14,809 nucleotides of DNA from an uncultured Coriobacteriaceae bacterium (GCA_902783515.1 CACZRK010000129.1:1-14809); one strand, 5' to 3'. Positions 6,192-13,266 are shown, counted from the first letter of the stretch. Notes: generated by a model from the sequence alone, not told the origin. Translations and numbers: made by a program.

Positions 6192-6224
6192 GCGGCTGCA
6201 TAGTCGCGCCTGATTGGCAGCCGC
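6192..6224 (-). terminator. Hairpin after xseB
   Basis: GCGGCTGC (6192-6199) pairs with GCAGCCGC (6217-6224) over a 17-base loop, beginning 31 bases after the xseB stop. It is the best candidate for ending the protease-xseA-xseB transcript before the ackA promoter. It has no T-tract. Confidence 0.4.
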
Positions 6225-6255
6225 GCGAGCAACGGACGGCGACGCGTCCCCCGCC

Positions 6256-6519
6256 CTAGCTGAGCGTCGTGTCGTGCAGCTCCTCGTCGTCGGCCTCGAT
6301 CTGCCCCATGAGGGCCGTGACCTGTTGGCGCGCGCCCGCAAGCCTGCCGCGCAGCTCGGCGAGAAGCGCGACGCCGCGCTGATACTGCGCGAGGCTCTCC
6401 TCCAGCTCCAGCTGGTTGGACTCGAGCGACTTGATGATCGCCTCCAGCTCCTCGCTTGCCTCGCCGTACGTGAGCTTCTCCACCGGGGTCGGCTCGCTCG
6501 CCTTCTTCGTCGTCGCCAT
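6256..6519 (-). CDS. xseB: Exodeoxyribonuclease VII small subunit
   Basis: This 87-residue acidic helical protein is the small subunit of exonuclease VII, several copies of which coat the coiled-coil arm of XseA. The complex degrades single-stranded DNA from both ends into oligonucleotides, in repair and in clearing damaged DNA. The family core is clear: LTYGEASEELEAIIKSLES (16-34) followed by LELEESLAQYQRGVALLAEL (37-56), predicted as two antiparallel helices. ATG 6519 has AGGGG about seven bases upstream, and only 12 bases separate it from the xseA stop. This order and spacing imply translational coupling with xseA. Confidence 0.95.
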   Translation of the reverse strand: MATTKKASEPTPVEKLTYGEASEELEAIIKSLESNQLELEESLAQYQRGVALLAELRGRLAGARQQVTALMGQIEADDEELHDTTLS

Positions 6520-6531
6520 CTGCGTCCCCTC

Positions 6532-8082
6532 TCATGCCTCGCGCCGCGCCGGCGCCGGCCGTCCGTCACATCCGTCCTCGCACGCACGCGGCGTGCCTTG
6601 CAGAACCTCGCAGCTCAGCGTGCCGTCCGCGACCCGCACGCCAATGACGTCGCCCGCGCTGACGTCGCCGACCGAGCTCACCACGTGCCCGGCCTCGTCG
6701 GTCGCCATCGCGTAGCCGCGCGCGATGACCGCCAGCGGCGAGAGCGCGTCCAGCCTGCCCGCCGTGGATGCCAGCGCGGAGGCGCGACCGTCCACGATCG
6801 CGGGGCCGACGTGACGCAGGCGGTGCGACAGGAAGCCGAGGAGCTCGCCCTCGCTCGCGAGCAGCCGTCCGCCGACCGTCCCCAGCCGCGTCGCGAGGGC
6901 GCTCGCCACCACGGCGCGTCGCCCCAGCAGGTCAGGCATGACACCGACCAGGCGGTCCTGCGCCTGGTCGAGCATCCGCTCACGCGCGCCGACGATCGCC
7001 GCGTAGGGGCTCGCGAGCACCGGGCGGCTCGCCAGAAGCTCGAGCGAGCGGGAGCGTGAGGCGACCTGCGCGCCCATGGCGTTCGCGAGCCGCGTCGTCG
7101 CGCCGTCGAGGAGGGCCGTGAGCTGCCCCAGATCAGGCGCGACCGACTCCGCCGCGGCCGTCGGCGTGGAGCAGCGCCGGTCGGACACGAAGTCGCACAG
7201 CGTCGTGTCCGGCTCGTGCCCGATGCCCGTCACGACCGGGACGGGGCTCGCGCTGACCGCGCGCGCGAGGCCCTCGTCGTTGAAGGGCATGAGGTCCTCG
7301 TAGGACCCGCCGCCCCGCACGAGCAGGATGGCGTCGGGCCGCGCCTGCGCGGCGACCTCCAGGCCGCGGGTCAGCTGCGCGACGGCGTCCGCGCCCTCCA
7401 CGGCGACGCCGCAGACGAGGAGCCTCACCAGCGGGTTTCGGCGCCGCAGCGTGCGGATGACGTCGTGCACGGCCTTGCCGCGCGGCGACGTCACGACGCA
7501 GACGCTCTGGCAGAACGCGGGGATCGGCCGCTTGCGGGCGTCGTCCATCAGGCCCTCGCGCCGCAGGCGCTCGGCGATGCGCGCGACGCGCTGACGCAGG
7601 TCCCCCTCCCCCGCCGGCTCGAGCCTCGCGACGCTGAACTGCATGCGGCCCTTCGGCACGTACACGGTGAACATGCCCGTCACGCGCACGCGCATGCCGG
7701 CGCGCAGCTCCATGCCGCTCGCCTTGTAGCGATCGCGCCACATCATGCACGACATCGGCGAGCTCGCGTCCGCCACCGTGAAGTAGGCGGCCTTGTACCC
7801 TGGCTTGCAGTTGAACTCGGTGACCTCGCCCTCCACGACGAGCGTCCTGCCCTCCAGCGCGCGCTGGGCATAGCCGAGCGCCTCGGTCACCGTGAGCGCG
7901 CGCGGCTGCGCGGGCGCCTCGGTCGTGCGGGCGTCATCCCGAGACGCGTCGGCGTCGTCAAACTTGTCCGGGTCAAAGAGGCTGCCCGTCACCGGCGACG
8001 ACGCGCGGGCGCGACGCGAGCGGCCGCGGCCCGCCGAAGAGCCGCGCGCGTCGCCCACCGTCCCTGTGAGACTCCAGGTCAT
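6532..8082 (-). CDS. xseA: Exodeoxyribonuclease VII large subunit
   Basis: This is the catalytic subunit of exonuclease VII. An OB-fold DNA-binding domain spans about 62-158 (LVVEGEVTEF, 81-90; YVPKGRMQFSV, 141-151). The nuclease domain contains VTSPRGKAVHDV (197-208), LLVRGGGSYEDLMPFNDE (253-270) and TGIGHEPDTTLCDF (285-298) continuing to DRRCSTPTAAAE (301-312), all family hallmarks. A long helical arm follows and ends in the ARGYAM segment. At 516 residues it is longer than the usual 400-450 because about 60 Arg/Ser/Asp-rich residues precede the OB fold. ATG 8082 has a G-rich ribosome binding site (GGGGGGA) and lies 17 bases after the protease stop; GTG 7992 (SLFDPDKF onwards) is an alternative start without a visible ribosome binding site. 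It is the middle gene of a protease-xseA-xseB operon. Confidence 0.96.
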   Translation of the reverse strand: MTWSLTGTVGDARGSSAGRGRSRRARASSPVTGSLFDPDKFDDADASRDDARTTEAPAQPRALTVTEALGYAQRALEGRTLVVEGEVTEFNCKPGYKAAYFTVADASSPMSCMMWRDRYKASGMELRAGMRVRVTGMFTVYVPKGRMQFSVARLEPAGEGDLRQRVARIAERLRREGLMDDARKRPIPAFCQSVCVVTSPRGKAVHDVIRTLRRRNPLVRLLVCGVAVEGADAVAQLTRGLEVAAQARPDAILLVRGGGSYEDLMPFNDEGLARAVSASPVPVVTGIGHEPDTTLCDFVSDRRCSTPTAAAESVAPDLGQLTALLDGATTRLANAMGAQVASRSRSLELLASRPVLASPYAAIVGARERMLDQAQDRLVGVMPDLLGRRAVVASALATRLGTVGGRLLASEGELLGFLSHRLRHVGPAIVDGRASALASTAGRLDALSPLAVIARGYAMATDEAGHVVSSVGDVSAGDVIGVRVADGTLSCEVLQGTPRACEDGCDGRPAPARREA

Positions 8083-8099
8083 CGCGTTCCCCCCGTCCG

Positions 8100-8774
8100 C
8101 TACTCGTCGCGGTTCTGGCCGAGCAGGTAGAGCAGCTGCAGGATGGAGCTGAGCGCCGCCGCCACGTAGGTGAGCGCCGCGGCGGTGAGGACCTGGCGCG
8201 CGCCGCGCGCCTCGTCGGCGGTCACGCCCGGCGCGCCGGAGATGTACTGCAGGGCGCGGCGCGAGGCGTCAAACTCCACCGGCAGCGTCACGAGCTCAAA
8301 GGCGACGACGAGCGCGAACAGCACGATGCCGAGCGTGACCAGCCCGCTGGCATTCAGCATGATGCCGAGCAGCAGCACGACCATCCACGCCTGCGAGCCG
8401 ATGTTCGCGAGCGGCACGATGGCCATCCTGACGCGCGCGGGGGCGTAGTCGCGAGCGTGCTGGGTCGCGTGACCGGCCTCGTGGCACGCGACGGCCGCCG
8501 ACGCGACCGAGGCGCCGCGCTCGCTGCCGCCCGACAGGTAGAGCGCGTCGGACTTCGGGTCATAGTAGTCGGACAGGTCGGCGCCGCCGTTGTTGTAGAT
8601 CGGCACGCTGCCGATGCCGTTCGTGGCGAGCATGCGCTCGGCCATCTGGCGACCGGACATGCCGTTTGAGAGCGGCACCTGCGACCAGCGGCGGTACGTA
8701 AGCTTGATGTACGCCTGCGTGCCGAGCCCGAGCGCGAGCGAGATGACGATGAGCGCGAGATACGAGATGTGCAT
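8100..8774 (-). CDS. YugP-type neutral zinc metallopeptidase (membrane)
   Basis: This is a 224-residue integral membrane protein of the Zn_peptidase_2 (YugP) family, whose substrates are unknown. The zinc site is HEAGH (98-102), and Glu167 in LPVEFDASRRA (164-174) is the likely third ligand. The conserved YYDPKSDALYLS (70-81) precedes it. Hydrophobic segments at about 4-18, 116-138, 143-165 and 196-219 make four membrane spans, with the zinc helix between the first and second. ATG 8774 is chosen because GGAGGA sits six bases upstream and the protein then starts with its first membrane helix; 40 upstream codons are polar, non-conserved and lack a ribosome binding site. It is closely followed by xseA (17 bases), so it is the first gene of that operon, probably with its own promoter in the 177-base gap after rnd. 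Confidence 0.92.
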   Translation of the reverse strand: MHISYLALIVISLALGLGTQAYIKLTYRRWSQVPLSNGMSGRQMAERMLATNGIGSVPIYNNGGADLSDYYDPKSDALYLSGGSERGASVASAAVACHEAGHATQHARDYAPARVRMAIVPLANIGSQAWMVVLLLGIMLNASGLVTLGIVLFALVVAFELVTLPVEFDASRRALQYISGAPGVTADEARGARQVLTAAALTYVAAALSSILQLLYLLGQNRDE

Positions 8775-8835
8775 GCGGTCCTCCGTTCCGTGGCGTGGCG
8801 CGCCGAGGGCGCCGTCGCCGTCACCGTTGGTCTCG

Positions 8836-8841
8836 CTTATA
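8836..8841 (-). promoter_or_regulatory. -10-like TATAAG upstream of the zinc protease gene
   Basis: The minus strand reads GGGTATAAGCG in a GC-rich spacer, 62 bases before the protease start. There is no recognisable -35. The spacer otherwise shows only the GGAGGA ribosome binding site. Confidence 0.35.
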
Positions 8842-8951
8842 CCCGTGCGCGCCCGCCGCGCTTCCGGCGGTCCCGACCTCTGCGACGCCGCCACAATCCG
8901 AGCGGGGGCGCACGCGCGCCCGACGCCGTCGCGCGCCCTGCCGCGGCCCTG

Positions 8952-10082
8952 CTACAGCAGCTCCACGCACCCGTTACGCACCGTGAGCCCGAGCTTGCCC
9001 ACGAGCAGGTCGTCAAGGGCGAGGCCGAGGACCTCCTCGCGCCACCCGTGCGCGACGGGCGAGGAGTCGCGGTCCAACAGGAAGCTCATGAGGTCGTCGC
9101 GCGAGCAGAGCGTGGACAGGGCGATGTCCTCCGACTCGGCGACCTTGCGGCTCACCGCGTACATCAGGTCGCAGACGCTCTCCTGGTCGGTCGTCGGGCG
9201 GACATGTCCCTGCGGCGACGGCAGCTCGCCCTCGGGGCACGCCAGGCCGCGCTCCACGGCACGCACGATCTCGGCCTGCGTGGTGCGCGACGCCGAGCTG
9301 AGGCTCCGGATGCGCTCCACCTGGGCGACGGACCGCGGCATGCGCTTGGCAACCTCAACCACGAGCTCGTCGGCGAGCACCCACCGGCGCGGGCGGTCGA
9401 TGCGCTGCGCGGTCTGCTCCCGCCAGGCGGCCACCTCGCGGGCGACGGCGAGCTGACGCGCCGACAGGCCGCTCACGTGGCGCAGCTTGCGGAAGGCCTC
9501 GCGCGGGTCGCGCGCGTAGGTCTGCGCCTCGCTCGCCGTCTGGAAGTCGCACGCCGCCCAGGACAGGCGGCCGCGCTCCGTGAGCCGGTCGCGCATCTGG
9601 CGCCAGATCGCGGGCAGGTAGCGCACGTCGTCGTAGGCGTAGGCGAGCTGCTTGTCGTCCAGCGGGCGGCGGGACCAGTCGGTGAGCGACTCGGTCTTGG
9701 GGAGGCTGACGCCGCAGTACTCCTCCACGAGCGCCGCGTAGCCGATCTGCGAGCGGTCGCCGAGGTACGTGGCGGCGATCTGGGTGTCAAACAGCGGCCG
9801 CGGCAGGACGCCGTAGACGTCCAGCAGGATCTCCATGTCCTGGGAGCACGCGTGCAGGACCTTCGTGATCGACGGGTCGCAGAAGAGCTCGCGCAGGGTG
9901 TCCACGTCCTTCACCTTGAACGGGTCCACCGCGACCTGCTCGTCGTCAGTGCCGAGCTGCAGCAGGCACAGCTGCGGGTAGTAGGTGCGTTCCCTCAGGA
10001 ACTCGGTGTCGATCGCAAGCACATCTGAGCTCTGTGCGCGCGCGGCGAACGCGCGCAGCTCCTCGTCAGTCACAATGAGCAC
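8952..10082 (-). CDS. rnd: Ribonuclease D (3'-5' exoribonuclease)
   Basis: This 376-residue DEDDy exonuclease probably trims the 3' ends of tRNA precursors and other stable RNAs. Exo I is AIDTEFLRERTYYPQLCLLQ (23-42) with Asp25 and Glu27. Exo II is HACSQDME (77-84) with Asp82. Exo III is YAYDD (148-152), which gives the Tyr148/Asp152 pair, inside LDDKQLAYAYDDVRYLPAIW (141-160). An HRDC-like helical region follows at about 207-285. The C-terminal third is less conserved. The only good start is GTG 10082, with AGGAG (10090-10094) seven bases upstream; the open frame extends 186 codons further but runs antisense through the dagK-like gene. It is divergent from that gene and separated by 177 bases from the downstream protease gene. 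Confidence 0.93.
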   Translation of the reverse strand: MLIVTDEELRAFAARAQSSDVLAIDTEFLRERTYYPQLCLLQLGTDDEQVAVDPFKVKDVDTLRELFCDPSITKVLHACSQDMEILLDVYGVLPRPLFDTQIAATYLGDRSQIGYAALVEEYCGVSLPKTESLTDWSRRPLDDKQLAYAYDDVRYLPAIWRQMRDRLTERGRLSWAACDFQTASEAQTYARDPREAFRKLRHVSGLSARQLAVAREVAAWREQTAQRIDRPRRWVLADELVVEVAKRMPRSVAQVERIRSLSSASRTTQAEIVRAVERGLACPEGELPSPQGHVRPTTDQESVCDLMYAVSRKVAESEDIALSTLCSRDDLMSFLLDRDSSPVAHGWREEVLGLALDDLLVGKLGLTVRNGCVELL

Positions 10083-10179
10083 GCTGTCGCTCCTACACGA
10101 GACGTTGCCGTTCGGAATGGTATCGTGACACTGTATCGCATGGGCATGCCCTGTGCCCCCAGGGAAGGAGGAGACGCGT
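10083..10179. promoter_or_regulatory. Divergent rnd / kinase promoter region
   Basis: A 97-base spacer between two divergent genes that both start with GTG. It contains the palindrome GGGCATGCCC (10142-10151), two copies of GTATCG 13 bases apart (10120-10125, 10133-10138), and strong ribosome binding sites on both sides. Neither strand has a clear -35/-10 pair; TACCAT on the minus strand (10122-10117) is a weak -10 candidate for rnd. Confidence 0.4.
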
Positions 10180-11118
10180 GTGAGAGCCCTCGTTATCCAT
10201 AACCCGGCGTCCGGCCCGAGGACCGGGGACGTGTTCTCGTTCGTCCGCTCGGCGCTGCAGCCCCGTGACGAGCTCGTCCTGCGCGCGACGGCGTCTGCCG
10301 GCGACATCCCCGGGCTCTGCGGCGACGCCGCGGACTTTGACGTCGTGGTCGCCTCGGGCGGCGACGGCACGGTCTCTCGCGTCGCCCACGCCGTGCGCGA
10401 CGCGAACGTGCCGGTGCTCGCGTTCCCCTCGGGCACCGCGAACCTCTTCGCGAACAACCTCGGCTGCGCGACCGAGCCGGCCGCGCTGGCCGCGACGCTG
10501 CGCGACGGGAGGCTCGCGACGTTTGACATGGGCGAGATCGAGTACGTCACCACCGCCGGCGAGCGCGCCCGTGAGGGGTTCCTCACGATGGCGGGCGCCG
10601 GCTTTGATGCGAACATCATGATCGACTCCCAGGAACTCAAGCCGATGTTCAGCCAGCTCAGCTACTACCTCTCGGCGTTCAACAACCCCCACCCCACCTA
10701 CTCGAGGCTCACGCTCACGCTGGACGGCGAGCGCGTGGACACGCATGGCATCTGCGTGCTCGTGGGCGTGTGGGGCATGGCGAACCCGAACTTCGAGCTC
10801 ATCCCCGGCTCCAGCCCGCAGGACGGCCTGCTGGACGTGGAGATCCTGGAGACCTCCAACGCGACCCGGCTCATCCCCGCCGTCATCGGCTCGCTGCTCG
10901 GCCAGGGCGTGAACGACCCCGAGATCAAGGTGCACCACGCGCGCGAGATCACGCTGGCGTGCGACCCGGAGCTCCCGATGCAGTTTGACGGCGAGGTCAT
11001 CGAGAACGCGACGACGCCCTTCACGATCCGCGTGATACCGGGCGGCATCACGACGTTCGTGGACGCGCTGTCCCCCTTCTACGCCGACGCGCGCCCGCTG
11101 CCCTGGGGCCAGGCGTAG
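10180..11118 (+). CDS. Diacylglycerol kinase-family lipid kinase (YegS/DgkB-like)
   Basis: This 312-residue protein belongs to the DAGK catalytic-domain family, which phosphorylates diacylglycerol or a related lipid with ATP at the inner membrane face, recycling it into phospholipid synthesis. The nucleotide-binding motifs are IHNPASG (6-12), SGGDGT (59-64) and FPSGTANLFANNL (82-94). The C-terminal domain has GAGFDA (139-144), SSPQDGLLDV (211-220) and a QFDGE segment near residue 268. There is no membrane helix, as expected for a peripheral enzyme. The lipid substrate cannot be decided; a DgkB role is likely but not shown, so I give no symbol. GTG 10180 is chosen because GGAAGGAGGAG (10163-10173) lies six bases upstream; an in-frame GTG at 10153 would place the ribosome binding site inside the gene. 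It is divergent from rnd and followed by a hairpin and an AT-rich island. Confidence 0.9.
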   Translation: MRALVIHNPASGPRTGDVFSFVRSALQPRDELVLRATASAGDIPGLCGDAADFDVVVASGGDGTVSRVAHAVRDANVPVLAFPSGTANLFANNLGCATEPAALAATLRDGRLATFDMGEIEYVTTAGERAREGFLTMAGAGFDANIMIDSQELKPMFSQLSYYLSAFNNPHPTYSRLTLTLDGERVDTHGICVLVGVWGMANPNFELIPGSSPQDGLLDVEILETSNATRLIPAVIGSLLGQGVNDPEIKVHHAREITLACDPELPMQFDGEVIENATTPFTIRVIPGGITTFVDALSPFYADARPLPWGQA

Positions 11119-11146
11119 TCGACGGCACGCCCGGGGGCATCTGCGT

Positions 11147-11163
11147 GGCGCGATCGGCGCGCC
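11147..11163 (+). terminator. Hairpin after the lipid kinase gene
   Basis: GGCGCG (11147-11152) pairs with CGCGCC (11158-11163) around a five-base loop, 28 bases after the stop codon. It has no T-tract immediately after it and is only a candidate terminator. Confidence 0.3.
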
Positions 11164-11195
11164 GGGCGCCATGGGTGTCCGCCGACGACCTGGAT

Positions 11196-11225
11196 TTGTT
11201 ATCATACGTTAATTCTAGCTATAAA
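11196..11225 (+). promoter_or_regulatory. Probable promoter of the VTC gene
   Basis: TTGTTA (11196-11201) and TATAAA (11220-11225) are separated by 18 bases, the most sigma70-like pair in the window. The -10 lies inside the TAGCTAT inverted repeat. Transcription from here gives a leader of about 160 bases before the VTC start. Confidence 0.5.
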
Positions 11226-11239
11226 TTTATTGATAGCTA
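11216..11239. repeat. Inverted repeat TAGCTAT/ATAGCTA over the promoter -10
   Basis: TAGCTAT (11216-11222) and ATAGCTA (11233-11239) are perfectly complementary, with 10 AT-rich bases between. Arm centres are 17 bases apart. Because it overlaps the probable -10 and start region, it is a plausible operator for a dimeric repressor. That role is inference. Confidence 0.5.
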
Positions 11240-11391
11240 TATTCTGAATAGTCTCTGAAATATTATTATCTAAGTATTGTGTCTTCAGGTGACGTCAAGA
11301 CATCGCCCGTACCATCTCCCCTGACAGCAGACATGCGCCGCACGCCCCCGCCGCACGGCGGCCCGGGGTTGCCGCACGGAAGGGGGACGCC

Positions 11392-12288
11392 ATGGGCGAC
11401 TACGTCAGGACGTTCGAGCGCAGGGAGGTCAAGTACCTCCTGACCGATGACCAGCTGCGAACCATGCGAGACGCCGTCGCCGGCTGGATGGAACCCGACG
11501 AGTACGGGCGAAGCGTCATCACCAGCACCTACTATGACACGCCGCGCCACGAGGTCGCGCTGCGGTCGCTGGACAAGCCCGTCTACCGCGAGAAGCTGCG
11601 CGTGCGCACCTATGGCGCGACGCCCGACGACGGTCGCGCGTTCGTGGAGCTGAAGGTCAAGTACGACGATGTCGTGTACAAGCGTCGTCTCGCCTGCAGC
11701 CGCGTGGCGGCGTCGGAGTACCTGGGCGGCGTGCCCTACGAGCGGGCGTGCGCGCTGCACCCGCTGCCCGACCCCGCCCAGGCCGCCGCGTCCGTCGACG
11801 GGCACAGCCGCCAGGTCGCCCGCGAGATCGACGCCATGCGCGACCGGTACGGCGGCCGGCTGCGCCCCTCCGTCGCCATCGAGGCGAGGCGCATCGCCCT
11901 GCGCCGATGCGACGGAACCCGGGAGCACGCGGCGCCAGACGCGAAGGCGGCGCCGGTCGCGCCCGTCGTGCCGGAAGAGGACGTGCGCATCACCTTTGAC
12001 GACGTCATCCGCGCCACCGACCTCCAGGGCCCGTCGCACGGGCGCGCGGTCGACCTGCTCGAGCGCGGCACGTGCCTCATGGAGATCAAGGTCGTGCACG
12101 CGATGCCCCTGTGGCTCGTGGACGCCCTCGGCGCATGCGGCGCGTATCCGTCCTCGTTCTCCAAGTACGGCGTGGCGTACGAGCGCCTCTGTGGGCGCGG
12201 TCGCGACGCTGGGCTGCGCGTGGCTCGTCGGCTCGCCCCTGCCGGCGCGCCTTCGGCCGTGCGCGGGTGGCGTACCGCGGCGTCATAG
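11392..12288 (+). CDS. VTC-domain polyphosphate polymerase family protein
   Basis: This 298-residue protein is essentially a lone VTC domain, the tunnel-shaped fold of the yeast Vtc4 polyphosphate polymerase, which builds polyphosphate from ATP. The ring of basic and acidic tunnel residues is visible: RREVKY (10-15), TYYDT (46-50), YREKLRVRTYG (65-75), FVELKVK (84-90), YKRR (96-99), DVRITFDD (197-204), LMEIKV (229-234) and SFSKYGVAYE (255-264). No SPX sensor and no membrane helix are present. A 20-residue Ala/Pro-rich insertion (about 177-196) and a basic tail (268-298) are unusual. ATG 11392 follows AGGGGGA (11381-11387). The gene is 258 bases before a DUF4956 membrane protein, a frequent neighbour in bacteria; the CotH kinase that often joins them is absent here. 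Catalytic activity is inferred, not shown. Confidence 0.88.
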   Translation: MGDYVRTFERREVKYLLTDDQLRTMRDAVAGWMEPDEYGRSVITSTYYDTPRHEVALRSLDKPVYREKLRVRTYGATPDDGRAFVELKVKYDDVVYKRRLACSRVAASEYLGGVPYERACALHPLPDPAQAAASVDGHSRQVAREIDAMRDRYGGRLRPSVAIEARRIALRRCDGTREHAAPDAKAAPVAPVVPEEDVRITFDDVIRATDLQGPSHGRAVDLLERGTCLMEIKVVHAMPLWLVDALGACGAYPSSFSKYGVAYERLCGRGRDAGLRVARRLAPAGAPSAVRGWRTAAS

Positions 12289-12546
12289 GCGCGCCGTGCG
12301 GCTGGCGCGGGCCACGTTCCCGACGTGAGCCCGCACGACGCTCGCAATGAGATACCTAAAGTCTTTACTTAACGGTACATGTTATCGCCTGCAGATGCGC
12401 CATGCGCCAGCAGCGCAGCTCAAGGCGCATGTCTCGACATTATATTACGCTTTACTTCATGGTGAGACTTCTCGCATGCGATCACCAACCCAAAGCAGGC
12501 CGGCTCGACCTTCTCTCCCCTTTCGCGAACCCTCAAGGAGACCCCT
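12289..12546. other. VTC/DUF4956 intergenic region
   Basis: This 258-base gap has a GC-rich beginning and then two AT-rich patches (about 12350-12386 and 12436-12460). A hairpin lies between them, and a pyrimidine-rich stretch runs into the DUF4956 ribosome binding site. CTTTACTT occurs at 12363-12370, and TTTACTT again at 12451-12457. No supported gene is present. Confidence 0.65.
12401..12431 (+). terminator. Hairpin in the DUF4956 leader, possible terminator or attenuator
   Basis: CATGCGCC (12401-12408) pairs with GGCGCATG (12424-12431) over a 15-base loop. ATGCGCC is also present immediately before (12395-12401), so the 3' arm can pair with either copy. AT-rich sequence (TCTCGACATTATATT) follows. 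It could end the VTC transcript or act as a switch in a longer one. Confidence 0.4.
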
Positions 12547-13266
12547 ATGCTTGACGCAACCTTCACCTCCGTCCTCAACGTCACGGAGACATCCGCCGCC
12601 CAGCTCACCGTGGGCGGGTATCTCGCCTGCAGCCTCGCGTCGCTGCTGCTCGGCCTGGCCGTGGCGGCGATCTACCTGTTCCGCCACGACCATGCACGCA
12701 CCTTCGTCATCACGCTCGCACTGCTGCCGCTCATCGTCCAGACCGTCATCATGCTCGTGAACGGGAACCTCGGCGTCGGCGTCGCGGTGATGGGCGTGTT
12801 CGGCCTCGTGCGGTTCAGGTCCGTCGCCGGCTCCGCCAAGGACATCGTGAGCGTCTTCCTCGCGATGGCGATCGGCCTCGCCACCGGCATGGGATACCTG
12901 ACCCTCGCGGTCATCTTCACCCTCATCGTCGGCGTCGCGAACGCCGTCTACATGCTCGCGCCTGCGCGCGACCGAAAGGACGCGGCGGACAAGGGCGATC
13001 GCGACTACCTCCTGCGCGTCACGGTCCCCGAGGACTTCGCGACCGACGGCTTCCTTGACGACGTCCTCGCGCGACACGCCAGCCGGCATCGCCTCGTCGA
13101 GGCGAAGACCTCCAACATGGGCAGCCTCTACCAACTCACCTACGAGGTCCGGCCGAACGACCCCGCCGCGGCAAAGGCGCTCATCGACGACGTCCGCACC
13201 CGCAACGGCAACCTGCGCGTCGCCCTGGGCGTCGCCCCCACGCCCAAGGAGCGGGAGACGCTGTAG
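12547..13266 (+). CDS. DUF4956 family membrane protein
   Basis: This 239-residue protein has an N-terminal membrane domain and a C-terminal cytosolic domain, the architecture of the DUF4956 family. Hydrophobic segments lie at about 22-44, 52-71, 75-88 and 101-137. The family signature VMGVFGLVRFRSVAGSAKDI (81-100) places Arg89, Arg91 and Lys98 next to membrane segments. From 145 onward is a soluble alpha/beta domain beginning DRDYLLRVTVPEDF. Its function is not established. The recurrent partnership with VTC-domain proteins, plus the basic residues in the membrane domain, suggests passage or anchoring of an anionic polymer such as polyphosphate, but this is inference. ATG 12547 follows AAGGAG (12535-12540) by six bases. 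Despite the functional link the 258-base gap and leader structure suggest separate control from the VTC gene. Confidence 0.88.
   Translation: MLDATFTSVLNVTETSAAQLTVGGYLACSLASLLLGLAVAAIYLFRHDHARTFVITLALLPLIVQTVIMLVNGNLGVGVAVMGVFGLVRFRSVAGSAKDIVSVFLAMAIGLATGMGYLTLAVIFTLIVGVANAVYMLAPARDRKDAADKGDRDYLLRVTVPEDFATDGFLDDVLARHASRHRLVEAKTSNMGSLYQLTYEVRPNDPAAAKALIDDVRTRNGNLRVALGVAPTPKERETL

Larger units (their letters stand above)
5956..6255. other. xseB/ackA intergenic region with ackA leader
   Basis: These 300 bases contain a hairpin after xseB (6192-6224), a -10-like TACAAT (6154-6149) and then about 190 bases of GC-rich leader before ackA. A 20-codon open frame (6119-6057) lies inside the leader but lacks a ribosome binding site. 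I see no gene. Confidence 0.6.
11191..11280. other. AT-rich island (about 23% G+C)
   Basis: By hand count 21 of these 90 bases are G or C, against roughly 70% in the neighbouring genes. It contains the promoter and inverted repeat listed next and several further TTA/ATT-rich stretches (for example TATTATTATC at 11261-11270). Its edges are sharp. Confidence 0.9.
11119..11391. other. Intergenic region upstream of the VTC gene
   Basis: This 273-base gap begins GC-rich with a hairpin (11147-11163), becomes extremely AT-rich (11191-11280) and returns to GC-rich leader sequence ending in the VTC ribosome binding site. No open frame with a ribosome binding site is present. Confidence 0.75.

Noticed and set aside
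10093..11205. Minus-strand open frame opposite the lipid kinase gene
   Set aside because: Antisense shadow of a gene with intact kinase motifs; no start signal or recognisable domain.
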